NCBI GenBank assembly: GCA_964019335.1
Contig: OZ025651.1
Coordinates: 806,001-870,000 of the forward strand
Direction: 5' to 3'
Length of the DNA stretch: 64,000 bases
DNA from: Diplonema japonicum
Lineage: Eukaryota; Euglenozoa; Diplonemea; Diplonemida; Diplonemidae
Part shown: positions 17,451-27,555 of the stretch, one piece after another
Position numbering within the stretch: position 1 is the stretch's first letter
How the letters are laid out: every line of letters starts with the position of its first letter
Notes under the pieces: model-generated
What the model was told of the DNA's origin: nothing
The model's input: the letters and a program-made list of their open reading frames with translations, nothing else
Database searches by the model: none
Program-made: the position numbers and the translations under genes

Positions 17451-20400
17451 ATGCACCGACCTAAGAGAATCAAGCTGCCACCACCAGACGATGACTCGAT
17501 GGGAGTTGTTCTGTACTCTCGAGCCCACGCGGGGGTTGCTGTGGACCAGGTCAAGGAAGAGATTTATTCCTTCGGGGGTCGTTGCATAACAGACAGCTTC
17601 ACAGGCGACGAGCTTTCAAACGATCTATGGGTGCTGCCGAAGAATGGGAAATGGCAAAGGGTGCGTACACGAGGGAGGGCACCGTCACGGCGAAGCCACT
17701 GCGGCTCTGTGATGGACAGCAACGGATGGTTTTGGGTGACAGGGGGAAGGGACGGCGAGGGCAACATTCTACACGACATTCACAGATGCAACATAATGGG
17801 CACATCGACCCGTGAGTTTGAGTGCGTCTGGGAGATCTTTCAACTCCCGCAACCCATCCCTCCGATGATGGGCCACTCCGTCACCTGCAAGTTCGGTCAG
17901 CTGGTCCTATTAGGAGGCGTCCTCAAGGGCTACGAACCCAACACTTCAATCTACACAATCTCAACCCAAACTTGTACCTTTGAGTCGTCAGTACCACTGG
18001 CCATCGAGGATATCCCGGAAAGCCTTATAGTCCATCACTCCGGGCGGCCTTGTTTTTTCTCTTCGAAAATTGAAATATTACATGAGAATTTTGTGATCGT
18101 TTACGCTGGGCGGTCGTTGCTGTCAGATTCGACGGCTCCTGACAATGCGGTGCTGAACAGGGATGTTTTTGTTCTCTGTCTCTCGTCGATGAAGTGGGGG
18201 CTCTTGAAGCAAACGTGCGAGAACGACGGGAACAAAGAGATGGTGAGGGATTGCAATTGGTTTTACATGTTCTACTCCCCGCACTCGCGGACGCACGACG
18301 CGCTCCTCTGGAAGGTGCTGACACCACAAAAAGTATTCTACACCGGCGTCGACGAAGAGCAGCTGCTAAACAACTCCCTGACATGGATAGAAAACACACC
18401 CGAAGGAACACCTACAGGCGTTGCAATGCTTCCAGTACCACGAACCGGTGGTGTTACGGAATGCATAGGCGAAGGGCTCATTGTAGCAGGGGGGGTTTCG
18501 TCTGATGACACAGTTTTGTCGGATCTGTGGAAAATGACGTTGTTCAGCGAGAAATGGACGCAGCTTGTTGCGTTTACCGATCAGAAAAAAGAACCGGCGC
18601 CGCCTTTGATACAACCCCACCCTCCTGGAAGCCCTATGTCGAACTATTTCACGTCTGAGGGAAACACAACCCTCAGCGTGGATGGTATGAACAAGATCAA
18701 CGTGGCGCGGGCCAACCGTCTGTGGTCTCCCCCGGGGCCGAACCACAACAACGCGAAGAACTCGACGATTAACGTTTTGTTGAAACCGGACGCTCCTGCG
18801 AACTTTCGAAAAGACATCAGGGTCTTGTTCGACATGGCCGAGTCGTCTAAAACCCCCCCAGACTGCTCTGTCTGCTCGAAGCTAACAGGAACCCACCCCA
18901 TTGAATCTAACATCTCTCTGAAAAACATCACAGGCTCCGGAACAGTCCTTTCGGTTGTGGAGCTAGCGACAGACGTATCGCGATTCACCACAGACATCGT
19001 CTTCATCGAGGCGGTGAAGAGGTTCAAAGTGTGCATCAGACTGACCGCCACATTAGGCGAGGCAGCCAAACGACGGCAGTACGAACGCAAGCTCGCTTTT
19101 GAAGAATCGGAGAAACGTAGGGCCGCAGAAGTGGCGTTGCTGCATCAACACGACGAAGCACGTGAGCGCGCGATGCAGCTTTACGGACAGCAAGAAGACG
19201 AACGCATCAGGGTTCGATGCAAGGAAGCCGACGAAATGGAACAGATACGCCGGAACGAACACAAGCGACAGCGCGACGCGGAAGAATTCGAGAGGATGAA
19301 ACGGGAGTTCGAGGCTGAACGACAGCTCGAGCGGGACAGAGAGGAAAAAATGGAACAGCTCCGCAAAAAAGAAATCGAGACCATGCGTAACCGCGAGAAG
19401 GAAAAGGAGTCCTTGATAAGGGACCAAGAGGTGAAGTTAAAACGGCTGTGCATTGCAGAAGAAGAGCTCAACACCGGCCGTGCGCAGCTAGAACGTGAGA
19501 GGCTCATGATCACTCGCGAACGGGATCAAAATCTCCGAGAAAGACAGTGGGAAAAAGCAAAGGACGAGGAGTGGGAAAAAGAGCGCGCGAAACTATCACG
19601 GAAAACCGAGCTCCAACAGCAAACAATCGAAAAGCTCACCGCAGACGCAAAAACACTGAGCCAAGACGTCACAGACCTCAAAGTGGAGCTCGCTGAATGG
19701 AAAAAGAAAGCACAAGCCTGCCAGCTCAAACTAGACTTCTACGATGGCCGTGGCGACACAGAAGTCGACGCGGAATGGACCGCACGAAGGGACATCCGCA
19801 ACAAGGAGTTGAAACTCGCCAAGATGGGAAATTTCGAGCAAGGGTCTTTGAAACTACACATTAAACCGGTTGCGGTGGAGAACATACAGTACTTCATACA
19901 GGGCACCACAACCCCCGTCCTGCTCTCCAGCATCACAAAATTCTCCGTTGAAGCCAACGGAAAACCAGATACAAAGACGACCGTCCGCTCTGCAACCCTC
20001 GCCGTCGAGGTCAAAAACGGGCTGAGCAAAGGCGACGCACTATCCTTTATAAACACCGAGACGGACGACGACACCCGCACTATCACCACCTGCGGCGGAA
20101 CGACCGTCTACGGAACACTCGAGAAATCCCCTGAAAACAAAATAAAGGTTGTTTTGAAGGGCGAAAACGTTGGCGCTGCGGTACAATCCTGCGAAATGCT
20201 GATTTCCCGTCTCGGTTTCTACACGCCTTCCAAGGTCACCACCCTCGGGATCCGCACCATTTCCATCACGGTCACCATCAACAACACCATCGTGACGGCC
20301 TCCAGACTCTTGGAGGTCATTGCGCCCATTCTTACCCTGAAAGACCAAGAGAGGCAGATCGTGTACGTGGAGGGAAAGGGGAGTCTGGCTATCCTACCGA

Positions 20401-23400
20401 ATGTGTCTTTTCACGGCTTGGATTCGGTTGCTTTACATACAAGGCAGAGCGTCATGCAGTGCATGGTCTGCTCGACTGTTTTGAAGGAAGGGTTCGACAC
20501 GGAAGGAGGTCCGAAAAACGTATTTGTCCCCATCGAGGGCGAGAAAATAGCAGCGGGGGGCGGGTTCCTGACGTTCAGGGTCTTGAAAGGGTGGTCCGAC
20601 GACGATTACATGCTGCTTGAGGAGGGTTATGAAGTGAACGAATCAACGCTGACGATCACGAAGAATGACGAGCCTGATACGATTCTGGGGTATCTAAGGT
20701 CTGGCAAGCTTGGAAATGTTGTGGCGCCGCAAAGCCAATGCTTGATACATACTGCGCTGAGGAACAACAATGAAGCTACAAGCGCTCGGTTTATGTTGGT
20801 TTTACAACTCCCTGACGATGCGGACTGGGGGAAAACCGAGGCGCTGGCGAGGGTTCTATGTTTCCGGAACGATTCGCTGAACCCAACACGGCCGAGAAGG
20901 CTGCTGTCCATGTCGCACTGCGTTGCCCCGACCGTTTCGCAAGACGTCGCCGCACCCGGGGCCTCACAACAGCAACAACGGCAGATCGCAAAGAGAAATG
21001 CAAAGAAAAAAGAGTGGGAGAAGGAATACAGCTCAATGTGCATCGTCACAACGATGGGTCTAGAGGTACTGGTGATCAATGTGGACGAGCCGACTGAAAT
21101 CCACGTGGTGTCGTCGCACCTAGGCTACTCGTTCCCATACGAGGCAGGTGATGACTTGTCATCCATTTTAGACCCCCCAACACTGCAAGTGTGCAAAGGT
21201 GTAAAGGTAATCGACGAGGATACTGATGAGTTCCACGAAGGGTCGTTGAAGCTGTTCATGGACTGTCTGAGTGAAGGTGACACCATCGATCTGGACAAAA
21301 CCCTCTCGAAGACGATCGACTTCGACACAGTGAATAAAACAGTGAAGTACAACGGCAAAGACGTCGCCACCTATACCAAATGCCACGGGGAGATCAGCAT
21401 CGTCTTCACCGGTTACGTTGCTTACATCGACGCAGTCGAGAATCTCCTACAAACGGTCGTGTTTTACTGCGACCCGACGATGCCTTGCGTTCCCGGGCTG
21501 CGGGGTTTTGTAATTGAGCTCATTGTCGGTGAAGCCGAGGTTCTTTGCAAGAAGATAAACATCAACGTGTCCCCACCCCGATTATCCCTCCCGCCAACAA
21601 TCCAATGCCTTGAGTTCAGAGAAGGGTCCGTCCCCCTCGCGCTCGGCGTCTTTCAAATCCAAACGGAGGTTTTCCCGGTGTCCCTCATCAGTTTTAGAAT
21701 CGCGAAGGGCTCAGAAAGCGCAGACTGCCTTGGCCTCAGAAACGCGAAGGGGCCAACAGAAAGCGTCCAATGGCCAACAGGATTCTCGAAATCACAGCTG
21801 CCGTCGACGGCGATGGCAATCGCGCAGAAGGTCTACCTGCTCACATCGGAACAGCAAGACACACTGCACTTGTACATTTCATCCCCGCTACCGTGCGAGA
21901 CTGTGAAATCGATACTGAGGAGGGTGACGTACGTGCATAAATCGAAGAATCCGAGAAAGCTCGATAAACTAGTCTTGATATCGGTGTTGGAACTAACATG
22001 TCCTACAATCACGACGGAGTCATTCACGCAATCGAAGATCACCGTGCAGCCCTTGGACGATGCAACGGAGCTCAAAAACTACGCGTCGACGACAGAGGTA
22101 AACCTCGGTTCGGTGTCGGATCTCCGCGGCTGTCTGATCCTCCCCAGCGTGGTGGTGTACGACCCTGACACGGATGACTTCCGTGACGGGTACATCACGG
22201 TTGAATGCTGCAAATCCAGCGTCGTGTTCGATGTGTGTCCTATACGAACCCAACAATCACTGTACACTGACACATCAATCCATCCTATGATGGACGCGTC
22301 CGATTCATTTGAACAGGGAGAGTGTGTTCCTCAGCCTCGGCAAAAAGCGGTCATTCACAGAGATGGTGCCGGTGTGTGGCTTCACGATAACATACTGTCG
22401 TATGAAACTTGGCGGGAGTCGCATTGCAACACCGCTGCTCATCTTGGTTCCTTTGTCTCGACTGCATCGGAGATGCACAGCGGGAAGAAACCGTGCGAAT
22501 CGTCCGTGTGTTTTATACAGCTTTCTTCAAAGGGAACGGTTTCGCTTAACGGCGTCGCCACGCTTCTACGTAACATTACCATCAGACCCCCGTCGCCTGG
22601 GAAGTACCCTTTAACCGTTTCGTGCAATGCCGGTGATGCTCCAGACTGCAACGCCGCGTCGATTTCTTTTGTGATGGAGTTTAACCCGCAGGTATTCAGC
22701 CCATCGGGGATCGTTGTCGAAAGCAAACCCGACTCAAGATGCTTACCCGCATCAGGTGTTGTGGTAACTGGGCTTAACTTAAAAGAGGTCATTTCAAATA
22801 AAGGTTGTTTGCAAGCTGTGGTGGAGTCTCCTGAAACAGGTGAAACCGTCGCATTGGCAACAAAGGACACAACACCATCCTCACCATTGGCAATGCAAGA
22901 AGAGGGTATCTGGCATGGAAAATGTTATATTGGAGGGTATCGAAGTGTTCTAGGGGGTTTTGTACTACAGTTCGACGATAAGTCGAGCAAGGTTGATGTG
23001 AAGACGCTGACGGCGGTTCTGAAAAACATCGAGTACACCATTGAGAAAAAGAAGAACCGGGGGGACCTGTCAAGGGTCACAGTGGTCATTCACGAAACCC
23101 CCTCCGCAGCGAACTACTACAAGACCCACGCGGTGGACATAGCGGTAGTTCAGATGTCCACAACGTTGTTCTCAACGAAAAATCTAACCGAGTATGTTCA
23201 CGGTTCGATGCCAGTTCAATTGTTCCCCGGGTTCACATTCACCGCTGAGCTGCCTTTGGCAAACTCGGTTATCGAGATACGAAACCTGGGGTATCCTTAC
23301 TACAACCCAACGGACCAGCTGTTCCTCGACGATGCCATGGCGTCCTCTGACAGCATCGCGGATATTACACAGTCCGCGCTTGGGTACAAGATTACATTCA

Positions 23401-24107
23401 CCGAGAACGTCACCAAACAGGTTGTGTACTCGGCGATCCGAAGCGCGAGGTACTCCTGCAACACGATCGGGAAGCACGCGGTTGAAATCCTCCTCACGGT
23501 GCACTCCGGTGAAACAACGACACTTTACTCCAGGGTTTATTGGTCGGTCGTGACACCTGCTTTGCTCTCACTATGGAAATGCAACGGAAAAATCCAACCT
23601 TGCAAAGCTGCTGGGAAAGGCGTCGACATCGCCCCTCTAGCTGTTATCGATGTGGGTTCATCGAGACGAAAATCCTTGAAAAACGCGATTTTTTCAGCCG
23701 AATTGGCCACGCTTGATGTTCACCAAGCCCTCCGTCGATGTGTAGGGGGGCAACGGGAGGACCTGCAAACCACACCTGGCGACACCCTTCAATTTTCCAA
23801 AGCTGTCACGATCTCAAAAGCCGACGAGGTTTCCATCGGAGGTGCGGTGATTGGGAAAGCCCATTCGAAATCCTCTTCCCACATGGTGATCATGCTTGAG
23901 TCCCGCAAGGACACCGCCACCCCCCAAGCCGTCCAAGTCCTTATCAGGTCCCTTCAATTCTGCTCCGCAAAACCCGGCTCCGAGGCTGCGGTGAGGATCT
24001 CGCTACAAGACGGCAAAGATGGCCCGATCAATGGGGGTGTGTTTCTGGTAACGGCAAAGCAACAACAACAACTAACCCCGCCACTGGATTTGAAATTTGT
24101 TTTGTGA
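17451..24107 (+). CDS. Giant Kelch / coiled-coil / beta-repeat protein, 2218 aa
   Basis: Residues ~20-360 form Kelch-type beta-propeller blades (for example YSFGGRC, WVTGGRDGEG, LVLLGGVLKG, LIVAGGVSSDD). A linker holds a CSVCSK pair. Residues ~530-775 are a long charged coiled coil (rows of Arg, Glu and Lys, such as ERERLMITRERDQ). From ~790 to the end come repeated beta-rich domains of 110-150 residues with alternating hydrophobic strands, GD-x-L, I-x-GT-L and a closing arrangement like the cadherin-like repeats of bacterial surface proteins (a helix such as VENLLQTVVFY followed by a C/P-rich turn and a strand). No signal peptide or membrane segment is visible, so a cytoplasmic, possibly cytoskeletal or axonemal scaffold is more likely than an adhesin. 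No precise family is recognised. Confidence 0.75.
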   Translation: MHRPKRIKLPPPDDDSMGVVLYSRAHAGVAVDQVKEEIYSFGGRCITDSFTGDELSNDLWVLPKNGKWQRVRTRGRAPSRRSHCGSVMDSNGWFWVTGGRDGEGNILHDIHRCNIMGTSTREFECVWEIFQLPQPIPPMMGHSVTCKFGQLVLLGGVLKGYEPNTSIYTISTQTCTFESSVPLAIEDIPESLIVHHSGRPCFFSSKIEILHENFVIVYAGRSLLSDSTAPDNAVLNRDVFVLCLSSMKWGLLKQTCENDGNKEMVRDCNWFYMFYSPHSRTHDALLWKVLTPQKVFYTGVDEEQLLNNSLTWIENTPEGTPTGVAMLPVPRTGGVTECIGEGLIVAGGVSSDDTVLSDLWKMTLFSEKWTQLVAFTDQKKEPAPPLIQPHPPGSPMSNYFTSEGNTTLSVDGMNKINVARANRLWSPPGPNHNNAKNSTINVLLKPDAPANFRKDIRVLFDMAESSKTPPDCSVCSKLTGTHPIESNISLKNITGSGTVLSVVELATDVSRFTTDIVFIEAVKRFKVCIRLTATLGEAAKRRQYERKLAFEESEKRRAAEVALLHQHDEARERAMQLYGQQEDERIRVRCKEADEMEQIRRNEHKRQRDAEEFERMKREFEAERQLERDREEKMEQLRKKEIETMRNREKEKESLIRDQEVKLKRLCIAEEELNTGRAQLERERLMITRERDQNLRERQWEKAKDEEWEKERAKLSRKTELQQQTIEKLTADAKTLSQDVTDLKVELAEWKKKAQACQLKLDFYDGRGDTEVDAEWTARRDIRNKELKLAKMGNFEQGSLKLHIKPVAVENIQYFIQGTTTPVLLSSITKFSVEANGKPDTKTTVRSATLAVEVKNGLSKGDALSFINTETDDDTRTITTCGGTTVYGTLEKSPENKIKVVLKGENVGAAVQSCEMLISRLGFYTPSKVTTLGIRTISITVTINNTIVTASRLLEVIAPILTLKDQERQIVYVEGKGSLAILPNVSFHGLDSVALHTRQSVMQCMVCSTVLKEGFDTEGGPKNVFVPIEGEKIAAGGGFLTFRVLKGWSDDDYMLLEEGYEVNESTLTITKNDEPDTILGYLRSGKLGNVVAPQSQCLIHTALRNNNEATSARFMLVLQLPDDADWGKTEALARVLCFRNDSLNPTRPRRLLSMSHCVAPTVSQDVAAPGASQQQQRQIAKRNAKKKEWEKEYSSMCIVTTMGLEVLVINVDEPTEIHVVSSHLGYSFPYEAGDDLSSILDPPTLQVCKGVKVIDEDTDEFHEGSLKLFMDCLSEGDTIDLDKTLSKTIDFDTVNKTVKYNGKDVATYTKCHGEISIVFTGYVAYIDAVENLLQTVVFYCDPTMPCVPGLRGFVIELIVGEAEVLCKKININVSPPRLSLPPTIQCLEFREGSVPLALGVFQIQTEVFPVSLISFRIAKGSESADCLGLRNAKGPTESVQWPTGFSKSQLPSTAMAIAQKVYLLTSEQQDTLHLYISSPLPCETVKSILRRVTYVHKSKNPRKLDKLVLISVLELTCPTITTESFTQSKITVQPLDDATELKNYASTTEVNLGSVSDLRGCLILPSVVVYDPDTDDFRDGYITVECCKSSVVFDVCPIRTQQSLYTDTSIHPMMDASDSFEQGECVPQPRQKAVIHRDGAGVWLHDNILSYETWRESHCNTAAHLGSFVSTASEMHSGKKPCESSVCFIQLSSKGTVSLNGVATLLRNITIRPPSPGKYPLTVSCNAGDAPDCNAASISFVMEFNPQVFSPSGIVVESKPDSRCLPASGVVVTGLNLKEVISNKGCLQAVVESPETGETVALATKDTTPSSPLAMQEEGIWHGKCYIGGYRSVLGGFVLQFDDKSSKVDVKTLTAVLKNIEYTIEKKKNRGDLSRVTVVIHETPSAANYYKTHAVDIAVVQMSTTLFSTKNLTEYVHGSMPVQLFPGFTFTAELPLANSVIEIRNLGYPYYNPTDQLFLDDAMASSDSIADITQSALGYKITFTENVTKQVVYSAIRSARYSCNTIGKHAVEILLTVHSGETTTLYSRVYWSVVTPALLSLWKCNGKIQPCKAAGKGVDIAPLAVIDVGSSRRKSLKNAIFSAELATLDVHQALRRCVGGQREDLQTTPGDTLQFSKAVTISKADEVSIGGAVIGKAHSKSSSHMVIMLESRKDTATPQAVQVLIRSLQFCSAKPGSEAAVRISLQDGKDGPINGGVFLVTAKQQQQLTPPLDLKFVL

Positions 24108-24271
24108 TCCCCTACCCCCCCCTCCCCCCCCCCCTTATTTTGCTTTCCAGCTAAAACGGGGGCGGGCAAAAAAAAAGAAAAGTAAAACCGTTTCTTCTTC
24201 ATTCCCCCCCCCTTCTTTTTTCAAAACTTCACGGAGGAAGAGGGGAAAGGGGAGGGGAAATAATAACAATA

Positions 24272-25225
24272 ATGGGAGCGACCCAAGTGGACGTCCTCCG
24301 CAGATTACAACTGCAGATTCTGCGCCGTTCGGTGGAAGAGCAACATGTGGTGACGACATCTGCGAACATGATCAGAAACTACCTGATGAAGGTGAAGGAT
24401 GACGGGAGGTTCATCGAAATCGTGCGGAGGGCAAAATACAAGAGGGAGATGGCAATGAGGATCCAACGAATCTTAAGGGCAAACGTACTAAGAAAAACCC
24501 GTTTTATAGAACGATCCTACTCCACGTGGAAAGATGAAGAAAACAAGGTTCACTCCGAACACAAGCAAACAAGCGCAGTACTAGGCGCCACGCGTAGAGG
24601 GACACATGCTTCGTCAACTTCGAGAATCGTTGCAGGATGGTCACCCCCACAAACTTCGCAAACCGAGAAAATAAAAGTTATCGAAGATCTATACACCGAG
24701 AAAAAATCCGAATGGGTCAAAAAATTCCGGAAATCTCGTCGAAGACCGCCGCCGCCGTACCCAGCCTCCCTCTCATTTGGGGACGTGAAGAAGCTCCTCT
24801 TTACCGATTGGGACAGCGTACAGTCAAGGAAATGTGCAAAGAAACAGCAAGACGAGGAATTGGAAGCAACGTTAAACTCCACACAGAAATTTCGAGAGCT
24901 CGTCGCGCTTCAAGAAGAGTGGTCTTGCAAAGGCAGCAGCGAGGGTTCGCCTCTCAGGTCCAGCCCGAGCAGCAAGAGGTCCAGTGCTTCGTCGTCAAGC
25001 TCCTCTGTAAAAGTCCTTCATTGGCAGTTGTGTCAAGATGCTGATCGTGTGAACAAGGACCGTGTGAAGGCGCCCCGGAAGAAAGCCACGCCCAGCTTCC
25101 CGCTTCAGGAAACTAAACGGCGGCAACTTGTTTCGAAGAAGCCTGCGCCCCCGTCGTTTAGCAACTTCCCGCCCATCGCCGCTAAACCCCCTTTGACACG
25201 GGCGCTTAAGATAATCGGAAGCTGA
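24272..25225 (+). CDS. Basic protein with an IQ-like motif, 317 aa
   Basis: The protein is strongly basic. Residues ~60-80 (AMRIQRILRANVLRKTR) resemble an IQ calmodulin-binding motif (IQxxxRxxxxR). The N-terminal 45 residues look helical. The second half is Ser/Lys/Pro-rich, with a serine-run (about 230-245) and basic patches. IQ-motif proteins of this size are common in flagella and cytoskeleton; the specific role is unknown. The start at 24272 is the first ATG after a purine-rich leader, 164 bases behind the giant gene. Confidence 0.6.
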   Translation: MGATQVDVLRRLQLQILRRSVEEQHVVTTSANMIRNYLMKVKDDGRFIEIVRRAKYKREMAMRIQRILRANVLRKTRFIERSYSTWKDEENKVHSEHKQTSAVLGATRRGTHASSTSRIVAGWSPPQTSQTEKIKVIEDLYTEKKSEWVKKFRKSRRRPPPPYPASLSFGDVKKLLFTDWDSVQSRKCAKKQQDEELEATLNSTQKFRELVALQEEWSCKGSSEGSPLRSSPSSKRSSASSSSSSVKVLHWQLCQDADRVNKDRVKAPRKKATPSFPLQETKRRQLVSKKPAPPSFSNFPPIAAKPPLTRALKIIGS

Positions 25226-25719
25226 GATATATATTTTCTTCTTCTTCTTTTTTTTAAAAAAAAAGAACACAGAAGTTTCCCCACCCCCTCCCCACAGTTA
25301 ATTACAGATATGAATCTCGTGGTTTTCTTTGAGGTTGTCTTTTTTTTTTTTTTTTTTAGTTGGGGTTAATGCAAGCTGCCGCTTTAGGTGCTTTTTTTTC
25401 TTCTTTTTGCGGTCAGCTGCACCCCCATTATCCCGCACCGACAATTTTTTGTTCTTCCCCCCCCCCCCCCCCCCCCCCCTCCATTTTATTTCCCTATATG
25501 GTGTACTTTTTTTTTTCTAGTACCCTTCTGCCTCTTGTTTTTTCCTCCAGCATGAAGGCGTATTATTATTTCCTTATGGGTTCCCTTTTTTTTTTTTCCT
25601 GCTTGAGCAAAAGGAAAAAAAAGAAAAAGGGGGGGAAAAACAATATATATTGATAATGAATTGTTGTTGCTAAAAGAGTAGTGGTAGCATTGCTGGGCTT
25701 ATCCTTCTACAGGTTAATC

Positions 25720-25751
25720 CCGGCTGTGCACAAGCAACAATCAATCGACTC
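25720..25751 (+). repeat. Dispersed 32-nt repeat, copy 1 (pair with 37040-37071)
   Basis: Begins CCGGCTGTGCACAAGCAACA and matches 37040-37071 at 30 of 32 positions. Both copies are followed at once by a C/T-rich run. Same strand in both places. Function unknown. Confidence 0.6.
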
Positions 25752-25944
25752 CTTTTTTTTTTCTTTTTTTTTTTTAAATTTATTTCACACAATCTGCGGC
25801 ACTACTACAGAAGGAGAAAAAGAAAGTTTTCTTTTTTTTTTTTGTCTTCTATCTTCAAATTCTTGATGCCCTTTTCTTTTTAAAGGAGTTGCGGCCTTTG
25901 TCGGAATCAAACCTTTTCTGGTTTTTTTTTCTTTTTTTCTTGTT

Positions 25945-26070
25945 CCTGTGCTGATACCCAGCAGACTTGAGGTGAGGCCCGCACAGTTAGAGAGTGTTAG
26001 TCCGGTCTACCAATGAAGGCGGTCGCCTCAGAGGGTGCAACTCGAGCCGGGTTTGCCGTTGTCTGATAAT
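25945..26070. other. GC-rich island, possible structured RNA
   Basis: About 125 bases of balanced, complex sequence stand out between T-runs. TGAGGC at 25973-25978 can pair with GCCTCA at 26025-26030, and other short complementary pieces occur. Downstream is TCTGATAATGATTTTT. I found no tRNA shape, no spliced-leader hallmark and no good reading frame. It could be a small RNA gene or a relic of a repeat. Confidence 0.25.
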
Positions 26071-26550
26071 GATTTTTCTTCTTGATTCGTTTTGGTTTGG
26101 TTATTTCTCCTCCTCTCCTTTTGCACCCCTCTATTTTTTTTTTTCCCCTCTTCACAAGGGTTTTAACCCTTCTTTTTTTTTTTTTTTTTTTTTTTTTATC
26201 TTGTGATCTAAAAGATCATTAAAAAATAAATCTTTTTTTTTTTAGAAAGAAAAAAAAGGGGGGGAAAGAGTGTGACGTCCACACGGCTTTTTTCCTGTAC
26301 GCAAAAACGAAATAAAAAAAAGGGGGGGAGATGTGTTCCTTGTTTTTTAATGGGCTATCCTCCTCAAGTGGGATTTGCCCTTAAACATCGCCCCTTTTTT
26401 TCTTATACCCCCACCACACCCTTAGTTTCTTTCCATGCCTTCCATCTATTTTTTTTCCCCCCCAAAAAAAAACAAAACGCTTCTCAACGATGTGGGAAAA
26501 TCACATCCACAACAGGCATTTCTTTTAAAAGATTATTTTTCAAAAAAAAA

Positions 26551-27470
26551 ATGAGTGATGAAGGTTCACCAACATTAGGACACATGTCAGTATGAGAAAA
26601 AAGAAGAAAAAAAAAATCATAAAACAACAGGATGAGACTGACACAGATGACGAAGTAGAAATAATTATGGAAACGTGGAAGAAGGTCAAAGGGTCCGGCC
26701 CCTCCGAAACAAAGCAGAAACAAATCTCCCGGCAGGCCGCAAAGGTTCGATTCCTGAATTACCACGGAAAGCTCTCGACAAAGCCCTACTGGAAGTCACG
26801 AGGCAAAACAACGAAGGAAGGCCTTCGCCTCACATACTCTCCCCTCATCCCGTCCCACGGCACCGCCGCAAAATCAGTTTTAAACGCCAACGACGGCCTG
26901 ATGGAAACCTATTACAACGAAATGCTAGAACACTGCGATCCCGGTCTGTGCTACGCTCGGTACTTACTGAGGGTACACGGCATGGATGAGCTGGATGTGA
27001 CGCGAATTATTTCACTGAAATCAGCAATTCTAATTCTGAGGAAGATACTCAATATTGGTACACATGCTTTCATCATTGCTGTCGACGATTTGGCGCATAT
27101 TGGCCTGCAGGGAACGCCACAGTCTAGTAATGTGATAAACACAGTGAGCGTTATGATGGAACTGCAGTCGCAGTCCCCCGGTGGGCCTTTGACCTTCATT
27201 TTAAGCGGGCTCTCGAAGCAGCCTTTGCGTGTAGATCCCCTCACTAAGGCGGTGTATGATGGTTTGATATCGTCGCTCCGCGACGCCGCGGAATGGTCGT
27301 CTTGTTGCGCGCAATTGGTGCAGCAGTCGGAGGGGTACGATTTGCGGAGGCTTGAGAACATGTTCTGCTACCTGGCCGGCGAGGATTCGAGGAAAGAAAC
27401 ACCGGCCACCAAACGGATAACAAAGATGTTCCTCCCAAACGGCGACCTCAACCCCAGCGCGGTGGCGTGA
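26551..27470 (+). CDS. Unknown 292-aa protein with a 13-codon first exon
   Basis: Exons 26551-26589 and 26631-27470. The first exon encodes MSDEGSPTLGHMS, the second continues DETDTDDEVEIIM in frame. Without splicing, the ATG at 26551 would stop after 14 codons, and the long frame would have to start from a GTATG-containing lysine run, so the spliced model is preferred; the ATG at 26551 also follows the usual A-rich leader. The middle of the protein (about 150-215) has two hydrophobic strands, HAFIIAVDDLAHIG and LTFILSGLSKQP, separated by a helix, reminiscent of Walker B and sensor-1 strands of P-loop ATPases. No Walker A loop is visible, so any such relation is weak. Function unknown. Confidence 0.65.
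26590..26630 (+). other. Predicted 41-nt GT-AG intron
   Basis: Begins GTATGAGAAA, has an A-rich middle and ends AACAG. It joins MSDEGSPTLGHMS to DETDTDDEVE with the frame preserved. Its length is not a multiple of three, and TGA follows the donor directly in the upstream frame, so splicing is needed to use the upstream ATG. Confidence 0.7.
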
Positions 27471-27506
27471 CCAACCTCTTTTTTTTTTTTTTTCTTTTTT
27501 TTTTTT

Positions 27507-27535
27507 CTCCCTCCTCTAAAAAAAAAAAGAGGGAG
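27507..27535 (+). other. Hairpin just upstream of the 27556 gene
   Basis: CTCCCTC at 27507-27513 pairs perfectly with GAGGGAG at 27529-27535 around an A-rich loop. A T-run stands directly before it. It may be chance complementarity of purine and pyrimidine tracts, or lie at the border between two messages. Confidence 0.35.
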
Positions 27536-27555
27536 GCAAAAGAAATATAATACAC

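Larger units (their letters stand above)
25226..26550. other. 1.3-kb intergenic spacer with short repeat, C23 tract and GC island
   Basis: No protein gene can be supported. It contains a C23 run at 25457-25479, a 32-nt dispersed repeat at 25720-25751, a GC-rich island at 25945-26070 listed separately, and long T-runs (about 26170-26198). The bases just before 26551 form the A-rich leader of the next gene. Confidence 0.55.
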
